Source: Phocoena phocoena (taxonomy: Eukaryota > Chordata > Mammalia > Artiodactyla > Phocoenidae). From it: 64,000 nt of DNA. Under the pieces are notes generated by a model, which saw only the letters and a program-made list of their open reading frames with translations, ran no database searches and was not told the origin of the DNA. Each line of letters opens with the position of its first letter. Within the stretch, counting starts at the first letter, position 1. The position numbers were made by a program, and so were the translations under genes. This document shows positions 37,401-48,334 of this stretch, piece after piece. The stretch lies in NCBI RefSeq assembly GCF_963924675.1, contig NC_089226.1, positions 40,317,124 through 40,381,123 of the forward strand. The letters run 5' to 3'.

Positions 37401-38310
37401 ATAAAACTCTTAGAGGACATAAATCACAGCAAGATCTTTTTTGATCCACCTCCTAGAGTAATGGAAATAAAAGTAAACAAATGGGACCTAATGAAGCTTC
37501 AAAGCTTTTGCACAGCAAAGGAAACCATAAACTAGACAAAAAGACAACCCTCAGAATCGGAGAAAATATTTGCAAACGAATAAACGGACAAAGGATTAAT
37601 CTCCAAAATATATAAACAGCTCATGCAGCTCAACATTAAAGAAACAAACAACCCAATCCAAAACTGGGCAGAAGACCTAAACAGACATTTCTCCAAAGAA
37701 TACATACAGATGGCCAAGAAGCACACGAAAAGCTGCGCAACATCACTAATTATTAGAGAAATGCAAATCAAAACTACAGTGAGGTATCCCCTCACACCAG
37801 TTAGAGTGGGCATCATCAGAAAATCCACAAACAACAAATGCTGGAGAGGGTGTGGAGAAAAGGGGACCCTCTTGCACTGTTGGTGGGAATGTAAATTGAT
37901 ACAGCCACTATGGAGAACAGTATGGAGGTTCCTTAAAAAACTAAAAATAGAAAAAAAAAAAAAAAAAAAAAAACTAAAAATAGAATTACCATATGACCCA
38001 GCAATCCCACTACTGGGCATATACCCAGAAAAAAAACATAATTCAAAAAGACAGATGCATCCCAATTTTTATTGCAAGACTATTTACAATAACCAGGTTA
38101 TGGAAGCAACCTAAATGCCCTTTGACAGATGAATGGATAAAGAAGATGTGGTACATATACACAATGGAATATTACTCAGCCATAAAAAGGAACGAAACTG
38201 GGTCATTTGTAGAGATGTGGATGGACCTAGAGACTGTTATACAGAATGAAGTAAGTCAGAAACAGAAAAACAAATAATGCATATTAACGCAAATATGTGG
38301 AACCTAGAAA
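34499..38310 (+). pseudogene. L1 ORF2 remnant
   Basis: The endonuclease is broken, with open pieces at 34660-34884 and 34945-35220. The reverse transcriptase is better kept: 36175-36678 reads [15 protein letters not shown] through [10 protein letters not shown] to SLFADDM. The C-terminal Cys-rich region ([18 protein letters not shown]) is open at 37623-38114. This piece also spans the odd A-tract at 37951-37973. Confidence 0.87.
37935..37984. repeat. A-tract flanked by a duplicated 10-bp segment
   Basis: ctaaaaatag occurs at 37941-37950 and again at 37974-37983, separated by 23 A. The other L1 copies here have this segment once. Confidence 0.9.
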
Positions 38311-38444
38311 AATGGTACAGATGAACCAGTTTGCAGGGCAGAAATAGAGACACAGATGTAGAGAACAAATATATGGACACCAAGGGGGGTAAGTGGTGGG
38401 GAGTGGGGGTGGTGGTGTGTAAAAAAAAAAAAGGTAGGGGAGGG

Positions 38445-39690
38445 GTGGAAGTAAGAGAAAGTCTTTCCACAGCAAACCACCCCTAACAATACATAATACA
38501 TATGTAACAATAGGACAGAAGCTCCAGCTCTTATGAGTCTTAGAAGATGCAAATCTTGCCCAAGGAACAAAGCAGGTGGGTGACTTCAAGGGGCCATCCA
38601 CAGGAAGTGGCCTCCGGTTTAGCTTGAATGCACTCATTAGAATGCCCAAGTTGTTGGGTTGTATATTGTATTTTTATTGTAGCTGCAGGGTGACCCCACT
38701 CTGAGTGACTGAGTAATCACCACGCCTCAGATTCATCCTCAACCTACATTCCAACATTTTGACTCAAGCTGAGGACGTGCCTATTTCCTGCTGTGAAGGA
38801 ATCCAGTGGGGTTGGGAAGTGTCCCATTAGCTACTGCTTTAAAGAAAAAACGTTTACATTGCCAAGGCCAGGGGCAATACCGTGAAGGGAGACACCTTCC
38901 ATAGGCAGGTGAGATCAACCATTGTCAGAATGAACCTGCCTGTGGAAATCCTCTAACCAGTGCAGAGGTGGGATGCCAGTTTAGATTCCGAGGGCTTCGT
39001 AGCTCACTGGGGCTATGCAGCTCACCAGCACCTCCGCCCCCCACAACCTGGATCTTTTAGTGGGATATTTTTTTCCCTTCCATTCAACCATCGAGCAGTT
39101 GTTGAACCTCTACTGTATATGGGACATTAAATTAGAAACTGGAGTCAAGATGTATAATTCTCAGTCCTTGTATTCAAGAGATTTCCCATCTGGTTGGGAA
39201 GATAAAACATAGGCACTGGTGAATAAATAGCAACACCGAGTTTTCTATATTAAGGGACAACTAACCATATAGAGCCCAAATATCTGAGCATGTGTTGGGG
39301 GGATGCAGGATGAAGACAAGTTGCAAAGTAACATCAGCAGAGGGTGTGGTCAGAGCAAACATGTGAGATCATGTAGTCACAATAAGGACAAATGGTGTTG
39401 TCTGAGCTTGAGATGGGCTGAGGTTCACCAATGAGAAAACAGGACTAGATTGGGACAAGTGCCACGTGGCAAAAGGAAGGGTGAAGATGGCAGTTTCGAG
39501 TTGCAGCTCGGGCACAGCCAAGCCCTTCTTAATCAGGTTAATAGTTTTTGAAGCTATCCCATCCAGTGATGCGCTCTTCTACACCTTGCTCACCCTGGTT
39601 TCCCCCTGGCATCCCCTAAGTCTTGAGTTCCCCCTTCTCCCACTTCATTTCCACAGAAGCCCCTCAGGCGCCAAATACACACAGTAAAGA
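38445..39690. other. Intron 1 sequence, mostly unrecognised
   Basis: A weak L2-like antisense block is possible at 39080-39480 ('cattcaaccatcgagcagtt'). Otherwise nothing is recognised. Confidence 0.35.
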
Positions 39691-39880
39691 GAAAAGAGAA
39701 TGAGCTTGAATTCCAATGCCTGCCTTGATATTGTGAGGTCTTGGGGAAGTGACTTAACTTCTCTGAACCCCAGTTTCCTCGGCTGTAAACCACTGACCAT
39801 GGCAGAGCCACTGTGAGGGGTAAATGAGATGTGGAACCCCATGCACAGTGTCCGGGAGAGTTAGCGCTCAATCAGTGGGA
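39690..39880 (+). repeat. MIR SINE
   Basis: 'gaagtgacttaacttctctg' with 'aaccccagtttcctcggctg' and 'gttagcgctcaatcagtggg' follow the MIR consensus. Confidence 0.6.
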
Positions 39881-40019
39881 GTCAGGGGAGTTATGATCGT
39901 TTCTGGCAGAACTCTAACTAGAAAAGAGGAAAATGTGACCATCTGAGGTCTCTTTCCCATGGATATCCTGCTCTCCAGAGAATCCCTCAAGACAGGAGGG
40001 CTACCATGAAGACAAACAT

Positions 40020-40660
40020 TTCCTGAGCGCTAACCCAGTGCCCGGCACCACATCTGAGCATTTACACATCTCCTGATACCCACCCTGTGGTGGGCTGATG
40101 ATGGCTTCCAAAGATAAATTGACATCCTAATCCCATTATTTGGAGAAAGAGTCCTTGCCGATGTAATTAAGTTAAGGATTTTGAGATGAGGAGATGATCC
40201 TGGATAATCCAGGTGAGTCCTAAGTGCCAGCAAAAGTGTTCTCATAAGGAGGAGATAAGACACACACAGAGGAGAGGGTGATATGAAGACGGAGGCAGAG
40301 ATTGGAGTGATGCCACCACAAGCCAAGAATTGTCAGCAGTCCCCAGAAGCTGAAAGAGGCAATGAGTGGATTCTCCCTTAGAGCCTCCAGAGGGAGTGTG
40401 GCCCTGCCAACACCTTCATTTCAGACTTCTGATCTCCAGGATTGGGTGAGAATAAGTTCCTCTTCTTTTAAGCCACCTAGTTTTATGATAATCTGTTCCA
40501 GCAGCCACAGGGGATGAATATACCTTCCCCCCCATGCAAGGACTGTCATTATCCCCATCTCATTTATGAGAAAATTGAGGCAAAAAAAAGAAGAAGAAGA
40601 AGAAGAAGACGACTCAACTACTTGCCTAGTAAATGGAGCAAGAATTCTAAGCTTCTCAGT
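40020..40660 (-). repeat. MIR split by an MLT1-like LTR
   Basis: 40020-40087 ('tttcctgagcgctaacccag') and 40526-40660 ('attatccccatctcatttat' with 'gaaaattgaggc') are the two parts of one antisense MIR. An LTR lies between them. A 21-bp AAG run (about 40590-40611) is included. Confidence 0.6.
40088..40525 (+). mobile_element. MLT1-like LTR inside a MIR
   Basis: It starts 'tggtgggctgatgatggctt', includes 'ccttgccgatgtaattaagt' and 'gatgagactc'-like blocks around 40190, and ends 'ttttaagccacctagtttta' then 'ctgttccagcagcca'. These are the ordered blocks of MaLR LTRs. Confidence 0.7.
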
Positions 40661-41090
40661 TGATGCCAGAGCCCCACACTCGCCAGGAGGCAAGGCTGCC
40701 TTGGCATCTTGTTAGACCACTTGGACTACACTTGGCTAAGGAAAACTTCCCTGGGCCTCCTGGTCCCCCTGACCAGGGCAGGAGATCTGTCACCCCTATA
40801 CATGGCAGGGAAAGCTTTAATGACAATTCCTGGAATATAGTAAGGACTCAAGGACAGCTACTGTATTGTCTTTGAGTTCTCTCAAACCCCACAGACCTTG
40901 GTGTCCCACTACCCAGAGGTGAGAAAGGGAAGAGGGGGACTAAGATGGTGTTCATGAAGGATGGGGAAAAGGGAGAATTAGGGAGGGGAAGGTGGCAGGG
41001 ACTGCCAGCTGCCTTATATTCTTGCTCCCTTTCTTAGTAACAGAATCAAACCCTGCTTTTATTCAGGTCAAAAAAAGCACAAAACTAAAA
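40660..41090. other. Intron 1 sequence without a recognised element
   Basis: No gene or repeat is recognised. Confidence 0.4.
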
Positions 41091-41500
41091 GACTATATTT
41101 CCACACCCTCTTTGTGTCTTTGAGTATCCAATGAGATGTAAGTAGAATTGGTTGGGTGGGGTTTTCATGAGAACCCTTTAAAGGGCTGATGCAGCAGGAA
41201 TTATGTCCCTTCTACCTTTCCCCTTTCTCTCTTCCTTCTTGGATAACAGGCATGAGGGCTGAGTCCTAGCAGCCATTTTGTGACCATAAGCTTCCTTGAG
41301 GAGTAAGGTCACATCCTAAGGATAGTGGGTCAGAAATATAGAATGCCTCTGAAATCCTATCATGCCAGCTGTGCCACCAGCCTTAGACTGGCCACCTCTG
41401 CATTTCTTTCATAAGAGTATATCAAACCCTAATTTATTTAAGCCACTCTAGTCTTGTCTTTACTGGCAGCCAAAAGCAATCATTAACTGATATAGTAACC
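41090..41500 (+). repeat. MLT1-like LTR, diverged
   Basis: 'ccaatgagatgtaagtagaa', 'gtcctagcagccattttgtg' and the end 'atttaagccactctagtctt' then 'cattaactgatata' match the copies at 31885 and 33040. Confidence 0.45.
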
Positions 41501-42545
41501 CCAAGAGATTCCCAAGGCATCAGGCCCAACACATGATTTTTTTCTGCTGATAAGACAGAAGTTGAGATTTGAAAGTCATCATCTGTCTAAGACCAAGCGC
41601 TAATGAGGTGAGATCCCTCTCTTTATTTCAAAGCTTATAAAAGCCTTTCTCTTCCTCTACCTGCTTCCCTTCAGTTGGCTCTTCTTTCAGGTAAACATAC
41701 AGGGCCTTCCCCATCCTAGGGCCTGCTCATAGCGGGTGTTCAAAACCCTTTGCCATCAACTGGGCTGCCACAGTGATATGGCTGGGTAAACTCCCTTAAC
41801 AGACCCTAACTTGGGGTTTGAGCAGTCATCAGTTTCACTCGTGTCCAAGTATGGGTCTGCCCGTGAGTTAGCACCCACGAAGACCCCTGCATTTCACTGG
41901 GAAGAAAAACGACCTGCATGTGTGTTGGTGGCCTAAGGAGATCTTGGTGAGAATTGTAACTTTAAATAAGGTGATCCACTCTGGTTCCATTAAAGACCAG
42001 GCTTTACCACTGAAGCACAGTCACATCTTAATTAAGCACTTTATGAGCAGGACTGGCAGGAGTGAATCAAATGCTAACACCGTCCCCAGGCAAGTCAAGG
42101 AGCCCTATGTCCCCATTAAGCCCAATGGTGAAGAGGAGGAATATATTCATCAGGAGAAAAATTTTCTAAATAGAATGTAACTCCTAAATTCTATACTTTC
42201 TAGGAAACATCCATGCTTATAGTCTCAATTATGTTTTTGACTCCTATGATCAAGAAAAGGTACCAAGTTGGAAAGTTAAATGGCACCATCTGATGGCTAT
42301 CATACCTTGGTGAAATGATTTCAATTTATTTCTTATCTCATCCTTGTGAATCAGGATTTATTAGGCTCTTGGCACTGCCTAATTTTGGTTTCCAAGATTT
42401 TTTACATCACTGAAACTTTGGCACTCACCTTTCTTTCCCCCTAATTTTTGCCCATTCCCCTTATTCAAAGATAAAGCAACCAGAACAACTAAATTGACAG
42501 TGATCAGTTCTTACTTTTTTTGTGTGTGTGTGATCAGTAAATAGC
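41500..42545. other. Intron 1 sequence without a recognised element
   Basis: An 86-codon frame at 41920-42180 has no recognised domain and no splice context; it is not called. Confidence 0.4.
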
Positions 42546-42551
42546 AATTTT

Positions 42552-43275
42552 TTAAACATCTTTATTGGAGTATAATTGCTTTACAATGGTGTGTTAGTTT
42601 CTGCTTTATAACAAAGTGAATCAGTTATTCATATACACATGTTCCCATATCTCTTCCCTCCTGCATCTCCCTCCCTCCCACCTTCCCTATCCCACCCCTC
42701 TAGGCGGTCACAAACCACCTAGCTGATCTCCCTGTGCTATGCTGCTACTTCCCACTAGCTATCCACTTTACGCTTGGTAGTGTATATATGTCCACGCCAC
42801 TCTCTTACCTCGTCACAGCTTACCCCTCCTCCTCCCCATATCCTCAAGTTCATGCTCTAGTAGGTCTGTGTCTTTATTCCTGTCTTACTCCTAGGTTCTT
42901 CATGACCTTTTTTCTTTTTTTCTTAGATTCCATATATATGTGTTAGCATACGGTATTTGTTTTTCTCTTTCTGACTTACTTCGTTCTGTATGACACACTC
43001 TAGGTCCATCCACCTCACCACAAATAACTCAATTTCATTTCCTTTTTATGGCTGAGTAATATTCCATTGTATATATGTGCCACATCTTCTTTATCCATTC
43101 ATCTGTTGATGGACACTTAGGTTGCTTCCATGTCCTGGCTATTGTAAATAGAGCTGCAATGAACATTTTGGTACATGACTCTTTTTGAATTATCGTTTTC
43201 TCAGCGTATATGCCCAGTAGTGAGATTGCTGGGTCGTATGGTAGTTCTATTTGTAGTTTTTTAAGGAACTTCTGA
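42552..43275 (-). mobile_element. 5'-truncated L1, sense to HEPHL1
   Basis: It begins with the reverse complement of the 'ccaataaagatgttt' tail ('aaacatctttattggagtat') and runs back to 'tttgtagttttttaaggaac'. It has the same 3' UTR type as the copies at 1586 and 54248. Confidence 0.87.
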
Positions 43276-43855
43276 TTCCAAATGACCGGCCTTTCTCAGT
43301 CCTCCATGGGTCACTGTCACTGACAAACTCTGTGTAGGGAAGAGGGGTTATTTTACATATGCTGGGCCTTCCTCTCCACCAACAGAGCACTCATCCTCCA
43401 GCTGCAGAGGTGACTGGTATACATCAAACCACTAGAGAGCAAAGCAGGGAGAAGGAAACACTGTGTCCAAGGCCAGATAAAGACACCAGATAAAGCCCCA
43501 TGAGGGGTTGGGAAGGAAACTGATCAGAATAAGCCAGGGCTGTGGGGAAAAACTCTTTGGGTGAAGTGAAGAATTGGAGACCATTCTTAAGGAATAGGGA
43601 AAAAATGAATGGGTAAATAAAAATATAGAATACTTCAAAAATTGTCACATATCCCCACTCTCGGGATTTCTTCAACTCTGATTTCTAGGCTGAACATTTG
43701 CAAATCATCTCTCTCCTTGCATTGCAAAAAATCTTTCTAGAACTGGCAAGTAAGGTAAGATGTTTTTCATTTGGTTTTGAAAATTATGTCTAATGCCTTA
43801 GAATTATACTTCTCAAGTGACTTTAAGGATTGTGTTTCAACTCCCTTGTTATACA
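43275..43855. other. Intron 1 sequence without a recognised element
   Basis: No gene or repeat is recognised. Confidence 0.4.
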
Positions 43856-43977
43856 AAGTAAGGAAATTGATGTTCAGAGAGATTATGTGACATGTTCAAG
43901 GTTACACAGCAGGTTGGGGGCAGAGCAAGGACTAGAAGTCAGGTCTCCTGGTTTCTAGTCTAGGCTCTTTCCACTCA
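43855..43977 (-). repeat. MIR SINE
   Basis: 'ttcaaggttacacagcaggt' with 'gtcaggtctcctggtttcta' is an antisense MIR core. Confidence 0.65.
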
Positions 43978-43979
43978 TA

Positions 43980-44785
43980 ATGGAATACTAGGCACCCGGC
44001 TGTCTTGAACTTCTAAATATTGGGCACTTTCTGGGTGTGAATAACTAACCAGCAGAGAGTCCTCAGAAGTGCTGTCTACTCATCCTGCAGAAGCTAAGAG
44101 GCATGGTCACATCACCCAGGATGATTCGTTCCTCTGGGGGAAATGGCACAATGCAGAGCACACATAGTGAACTCCATACTTGTCCCATAATCGTGACATC
44201 TTCACATATGTCACCTGTGGCACCCATGACACTTGTGAACAATGGCACCTGAGACATGTGTCCTGTGGTCTTCAAGCAAGAATCGGCAGCCAACCACAAC
44301 CGTACCTTCTTAGAAACTTGCCCTGAGCCACTGGCCACATGAGTAGCACTTCCTGGCATGATTGCTGCTAAAAGCCAGCACGCATCACATCCTCACTCAG
44401 GCTCCCTTTTAAGAGTCAGGAGTCTGCCCCACATAAACATTGCTCCTTGACACACCAGAAGGGAACCCTTGGGGACCTTGGCATTCCAGGTATGACATCT
44501 AGTATGGCAGCTTCTCCTAAAGGGATGGAGTACTCCTCTATGGAACCACAGCATTGTTAAACCACCTTACCCTAATCTGATGACAAACTGTGTTTTACCT
44601 ATTCTCTTTTTTTTTTTCTTTTCTTTTTCACCATAACTATTTTCATACATTTTATTGTAATTTCTTCAAAGCACCATCTTCTGGCTGAAATGATCAAAAG
44701 AGATCCCCTAACTTCTTCCTGCACCCAGCCTTGTGAAAATGGCATTTTCGTATTTGAGTATTTAAAGTACTCTGGGTTTTTAAAC
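43980..44785. other. Intron 1 sequence without a recognised element
   Basis: A 98-codon minus-strand frame at 44063-44359 has no recognised relatives. A T-rich run lies at 44607-44630. Confidence 0.35.
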
Positions 44786-45106
44786 AGACTCCCAGACATA
44801 GAAAACAAACTTATGGGTACCAAAGGGGAAAGGTGGGGCAGAGGGAGGGATAAATTGGGAGTTTGGGATTAATATATACACTATATACACACTACTATAT
44901 TTAAAGTAGATAACCAACAAGGACCTACTGTATAGCACAGGGAACTCTGCTTAATTCTCTGTAATAACCTAAATGGGAAAAGAATTTGAAAAAGAATAGA
45001 CATCTGTATATGTATAACTGAATCACCTTGCTATACACCTGAAACTAACACAACATTGTAAATCAACTATAGTCCAATATAAAATTAAAATTAAAAAAAA
45101 ATAAAG
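44785..45106 (+). mobile_element. 5'-truncated L1, tail only
   Basis: 'acatagaaaacaaacttatg', 'aacaaggacctactgtatag' and 'aatataaaattaaaatt' then A-run. The flanks share 'aagtactctgggttttt' (44767-44783) and 'aagtactttgggttttt' (45103-45119), a likely 17-bp target duplication with one mismatch. Confidence 0.88.
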
Positions 45107-45329
45107 TACTTTGGGTTTTTGAATGAACCCAGGTAACTGGTTTGGTCACTGACACCAGTGATCATTTTCAATGTCTTTCTGGAAAGAGTGACAAGTGAGA
45201 CTAAACCTGCCCTTGGTAAAGAATTGGGTCTTTCTAGAAAGTTCTTATTAATGGAATCCCTGACTTCCCTCAAAGTTGAGTTTAATTCAATGGGAAAGGA
45301 ACACCTTTGCCAGGAAAAGGTTGCATCGC

Positions 45330-45515
45330 GAAAAAATATTGGCTCTGAAGTCAAAGTAATGTGAGTTTGGTGCTGCCTTTTACATTATAAACAAGTACTT
45401 AACTTCAGAGCCTCAGCTCCTTGTTTGTAGAGTGGGAATATAACATCTGCGAGCAGTAATGAATTAAAAGTCTCTGGTGCAATCACTGGGTCAGAGTAAA
45501 TGCTACCAAACAGCT
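45330..45515 (+). repeat. MIR SINE
   Basis: 'attggctctgaagtcaaagt', 'tacttaacttcagagcctca' and 'gtttgtagagtgggaatata' match MIR blocks. Confidence 0.55.
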
Positions 45516-46990
45516 ATACTGGCATGGGCATTTTAGGAGAAAGATAGAATTCTGTGCATATGGAAATGTGTCCAACATCACATTGAGTTTAAAGACTACA
45601 CTCACTACCCTCAATGCACACATCTTGAATATTTTCCCATCCAATAGCTGCTCACAATGATCATTTTTCTATTGATGCCTTTTTGAGGACAGCAGAGCTC
45701 TATTTTCAGGGAAAGCCCCTGGCAGTTAGGAGAGCCTTTCAACCCCATATCCATGTGTCACAGTACAAACTACAACCATCAATTGTCAGCAGATGTGAGA
45801 TTGAAAGAAGTCAAGAGCATTCTCTGGAAATAGCCCCTGGACATTAAATTTCCTGGTACAAAGCTTAAGGAAAAGTCTTTCTTGGTAGCCTGGCTGGCAA
45901 GAGCATCATCCTTTTTGAATAAACAAAACATGACTATGCCTCTTTTGTGTTGTTAGAAAACCTGGAAGCCGTGTGTCCAAGCCAACTGGGTCTTTGGTCT
46001 TTCCCCAGGGCAGGGGGACCTGGCATTTAAAGACCTGCTGGCAGACCCCATGAATCTTAGCAACTAACCTCATCTTTTAAAAATGGAACTTGGATTTGAA
46101 TGCACTGGGCTCTGCCTATCAAGAAAGGAGCAAGCATCCGAATATATGACTATTTGCCAAAACATCTCAAAAGATGTTCTAAGAACTACAACGTCGACAA
46201 TATGCGCGGCAGTTCTGTAGCCAGAAGGTGATTTCAGAGGGAACTTCAGGGAGCAAATGAGAGATTTAAGACACAGCACTCTGGGAGGAAGAGGGGTAAC
46301 AAGCGCTATTTTCTGCAAAAATAAAAAGTCAGGGACATAGAAGACTGCAGCATCATCTCACCCAGCTATGCGCTGGGCTCTGGAGATAAATATTGCCCTC
46401 AGATTGAATGAGCTGGGGCTGGAACAAACCTCTCACCAGCAAAATAAAGCCATTTCTAAGTGGACTCAAGGAAACTCTTAAAATACCAGCCAAATCTATT
46501 ATAACTGTCCCCCTTTTTTAAACGTTACAAAACAAAATGTAACTACCTAGAGCATACTTATCTCTAATTATGATGTTTCATTCCAAAAATAAAAACCCAG
46601 AAAACATTATGTGTTTTAACAGTGAAGAATTCTTGAAATTTCTCAAATTTTTATCCCAAGTTTTAACTTTTTTTTTTAACACAGTGAGTCCAGAACCCCT
46701 GGAAGTTCTTAGTGGTACCTAGTGAAACGTGTCCATATAAAGAGTAAGCCATTATTCAAAACACATGGTTTTGTACATGGCTCTTCACAGACGAGGCTGT
46801 GAATAGATGGAGCTAAGAATGTCTCTTCCAAATTACACACTCGCCCATGCAAGGGCTCTCCAAGCAAACACAAAACCCCTCCTGTTGATTTAGGTCAACT
46901 CACCCCCACTGTAGCCACCCAAGGTATACAACCTTCCCCAAGCAGATTCAAAAAGGAGCCAAACCTGGGAGTCTATGGGGACCCCAATTT
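45515..46990. other. 5' part of intron 1 without a recognised element
   Basis: The first 1.5 kb downstream of exon 1 holds no recognised repeat or gene; any intronic promoter-proximal element would lie here. Confidence 0.4.
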
Positions 46991-46997
46991 CACTCAC

Positions 46998-47167
46998 TTG
47001 TCTTCTGCGAAACTTTTCCCAGTAATAACGTTCTTTCCTTGGGGTACATAGTTCCAGTATTCTTCCACAATCCCAATGTGGTATGTTCTGGTAACTGCGC
47101 CAACCATCCCAGACAGACCCAGGAATGTAAGGAGAAGGATGCAGCCAGCTGGCCGCTTCTGAGGCAT
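46998..47167 (-). CDS. HEPHL1: HEPHL1 coding exon 1 (start codon, signal peptide)
   Basis: This exon encodes residues 1-56 and two bases of codon 57 of hephaestin-like 1 (zyklopen), a copper-dependent ferroxidase of the ceruloplasmin/hephaestin family that oxidises Fe(II) to Fe(III) at the cell surface. The peptide starts MPQKRPAGCILLLTF and continues into the first cupredoxin strand (TRTYHIGIVEEYWNYVPQG). By memory it is nearly identical to human HEPHL1. Residues 1 to about 23 look like a signal peptide: basic start, then a Leu-rich core. The ATG at 47167 is chosen because it matches the known N-terminus; its Kozak context is weak (C at -3, C at +4). The donor reads GACAA|GTGAGT, phase 2, and is completed by the A that opens exon 2. 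The 20.7 kb intron 1 follows. Confidence 0.95.
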
Positions 47168-47239
47168 TTGTGGATGTAACTCAGGCAAGCAGTCTGCACA
47201 GGAGACAACACTGCCTGTCCCTCCCCCTCACTCAGAGCT

Positions 47240-47252
47240 AGTTATAAATAAG
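47240..47252 (-). promoter_or_regulatory. Possible TATA-like element of HEPHL1
   Basis: The minus strand reads TATTTATAAC about 75 bp upstream of the HEPHL1 ATG. A start site 25-30 bp downstream would give a 5' UTR of roughly 50 nt (47168 to about 47220). The match is AT-rich and reads well on both strands, so orientation is not proved. No CpG island is visible around it, which fits a tissue-restricted promoter. Confidence 0.35.
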
Positions 47253-47259
47253 GAATGCA

Positions 47260-48130
47260 CAAGGTTCAGCTCCTCCTACTTAGGTAGTTTGGGGTTGGGA
47301 CAGAGGCTGACAACTTGTATAAGCAGAGCAAGCTCGATGGGGTAGCTGTTATGATGACCAAACTTTTGCCAGCCATCCTAGTAATGTAACTGGCTTATTT
47401 ATTTACTCTCCAAACCAAACAGACTTGTTTCTGTAAGGTTTTGTGCTCTGCTCTGACATTAGTCTTTCATCTTTGCCAGGAATGTCAGTACAACAAGTTG
47501 GGCTGATGGCTTCCCCCTGCTTTCTCTTTTTTTCTCTACACCTATTACAAGAACACATTAAAATTGGAAAACTGGGTGGGTCTGCGTGAAGCATCAGGAA
47601 ATAATCCCAAGCATTAAAGAAGACTTCATCTCTGTCGAAAAGGCAGAGGGAGTGATGTAATCACCCTCCACCTTCTCCAACTTTCATGAGGCTTTCATGT
47701 TTCATGAGGCTACATGAAACAATCAACTCACATCATACAGTTTATAACAACATTGTAAAACCTCACTAATTCTCCATGGCTCATGCACCATCTTCCCCAG
47801 ATGCTCTCAAATCCCATCAGCAAAAAAGGCACTCAATCGCCCAGTTCAGCCAAAATTTTAGAGGCCATCACCCCCAAGGGCAGAGAGCTGTCTTTCTTAG
47901 AATGAATGAAAATAATAAGGAAGAAGTACCCTTCAGGCACATGAAGACAAAATTCAGTAGCAGGTCTTAGGGTCAAAAAGGCGAAGGGATGCTCATTCTT
48001 CTATTTATTCTAATCTGTGACCTAGAATCTCCGTGTTGAAAGAGACCTCATCCAACCCTGGAAGAGAGCCAATCTGATTCCCATGCAGAGTTGCTCTTGA
48101 GGCAGCAGCCATGGAATGAAGGAGACAGCC
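47260..48130. other. HEPHL1 upstream flank
   Basis: No gene is seen. It contains the direct repeat tttcatgaggct (47682-47693 and 47700-47711) and an 8-bp inverted repeat at 47699-47720. Confidence 0.45.
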
Positions 48131-48134
48131 TCCT

Positions 48135-48290
48135 GGCTGGGCTTTGAGGTTAGACAGACCTGTGTCTGAATCTAGTCCTACCAGTTACTAATTTAGTGGC
48201 ACTGAAGAATAACTTGACTTCGCTAAGTCTGGGTTTGTAAAATGGGGATGGAGGGATTGTTAAGAAAATTTAAAGGATGATATAGGAGCA
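48135..48290 (+). repeat. MIR SINE
   Basis: 'gaggttagacagacctgtgt' with 'accagttactaatttagtgg' and 'gtttgtaaaatggggatgga' match the MIR core. Confidence 0.6.
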
Positions 48291-48334
48291 AATCCAGGTG
48301 AGTTTGGGCTTGATAACTTTTTAGATAAAACAGC

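Larger units (their letters stand above)
33496..38440 (+). mobile_element. Long L1 in intron 1, broken ORF1 and ORF2
   Basis: It begins in the 5' region ('ctacaaatctgcagcctgtg'). The ORF1 remnant is at 33659-34440 and ORF2 begins at 34499. Reverse transcriptase pieces at 35753-36232 and 36175-36678 include [16 protein letters not shown] and FADDM. The end (caccaaggggggtaag, about 38378-38395) has a different 3' tail from the copy at 1586. The ORF2 start has lost one base relative to that copy, shifting the frame at codon 5. It is antisense to HEPHL1. Confidence 0.9.

Noticed and set aside
44063..44359. 98-codon minus-strand frame in intron 1
   Set aside because: No recognised domain, no splice or start context, and intronic to HEPHL1 with no supporting evidence.
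47168..47211. Earlier ATG at 47211 upstream of HEPHL1
   Set aside because: It opens a different frame and does not lead into the conserved protein.
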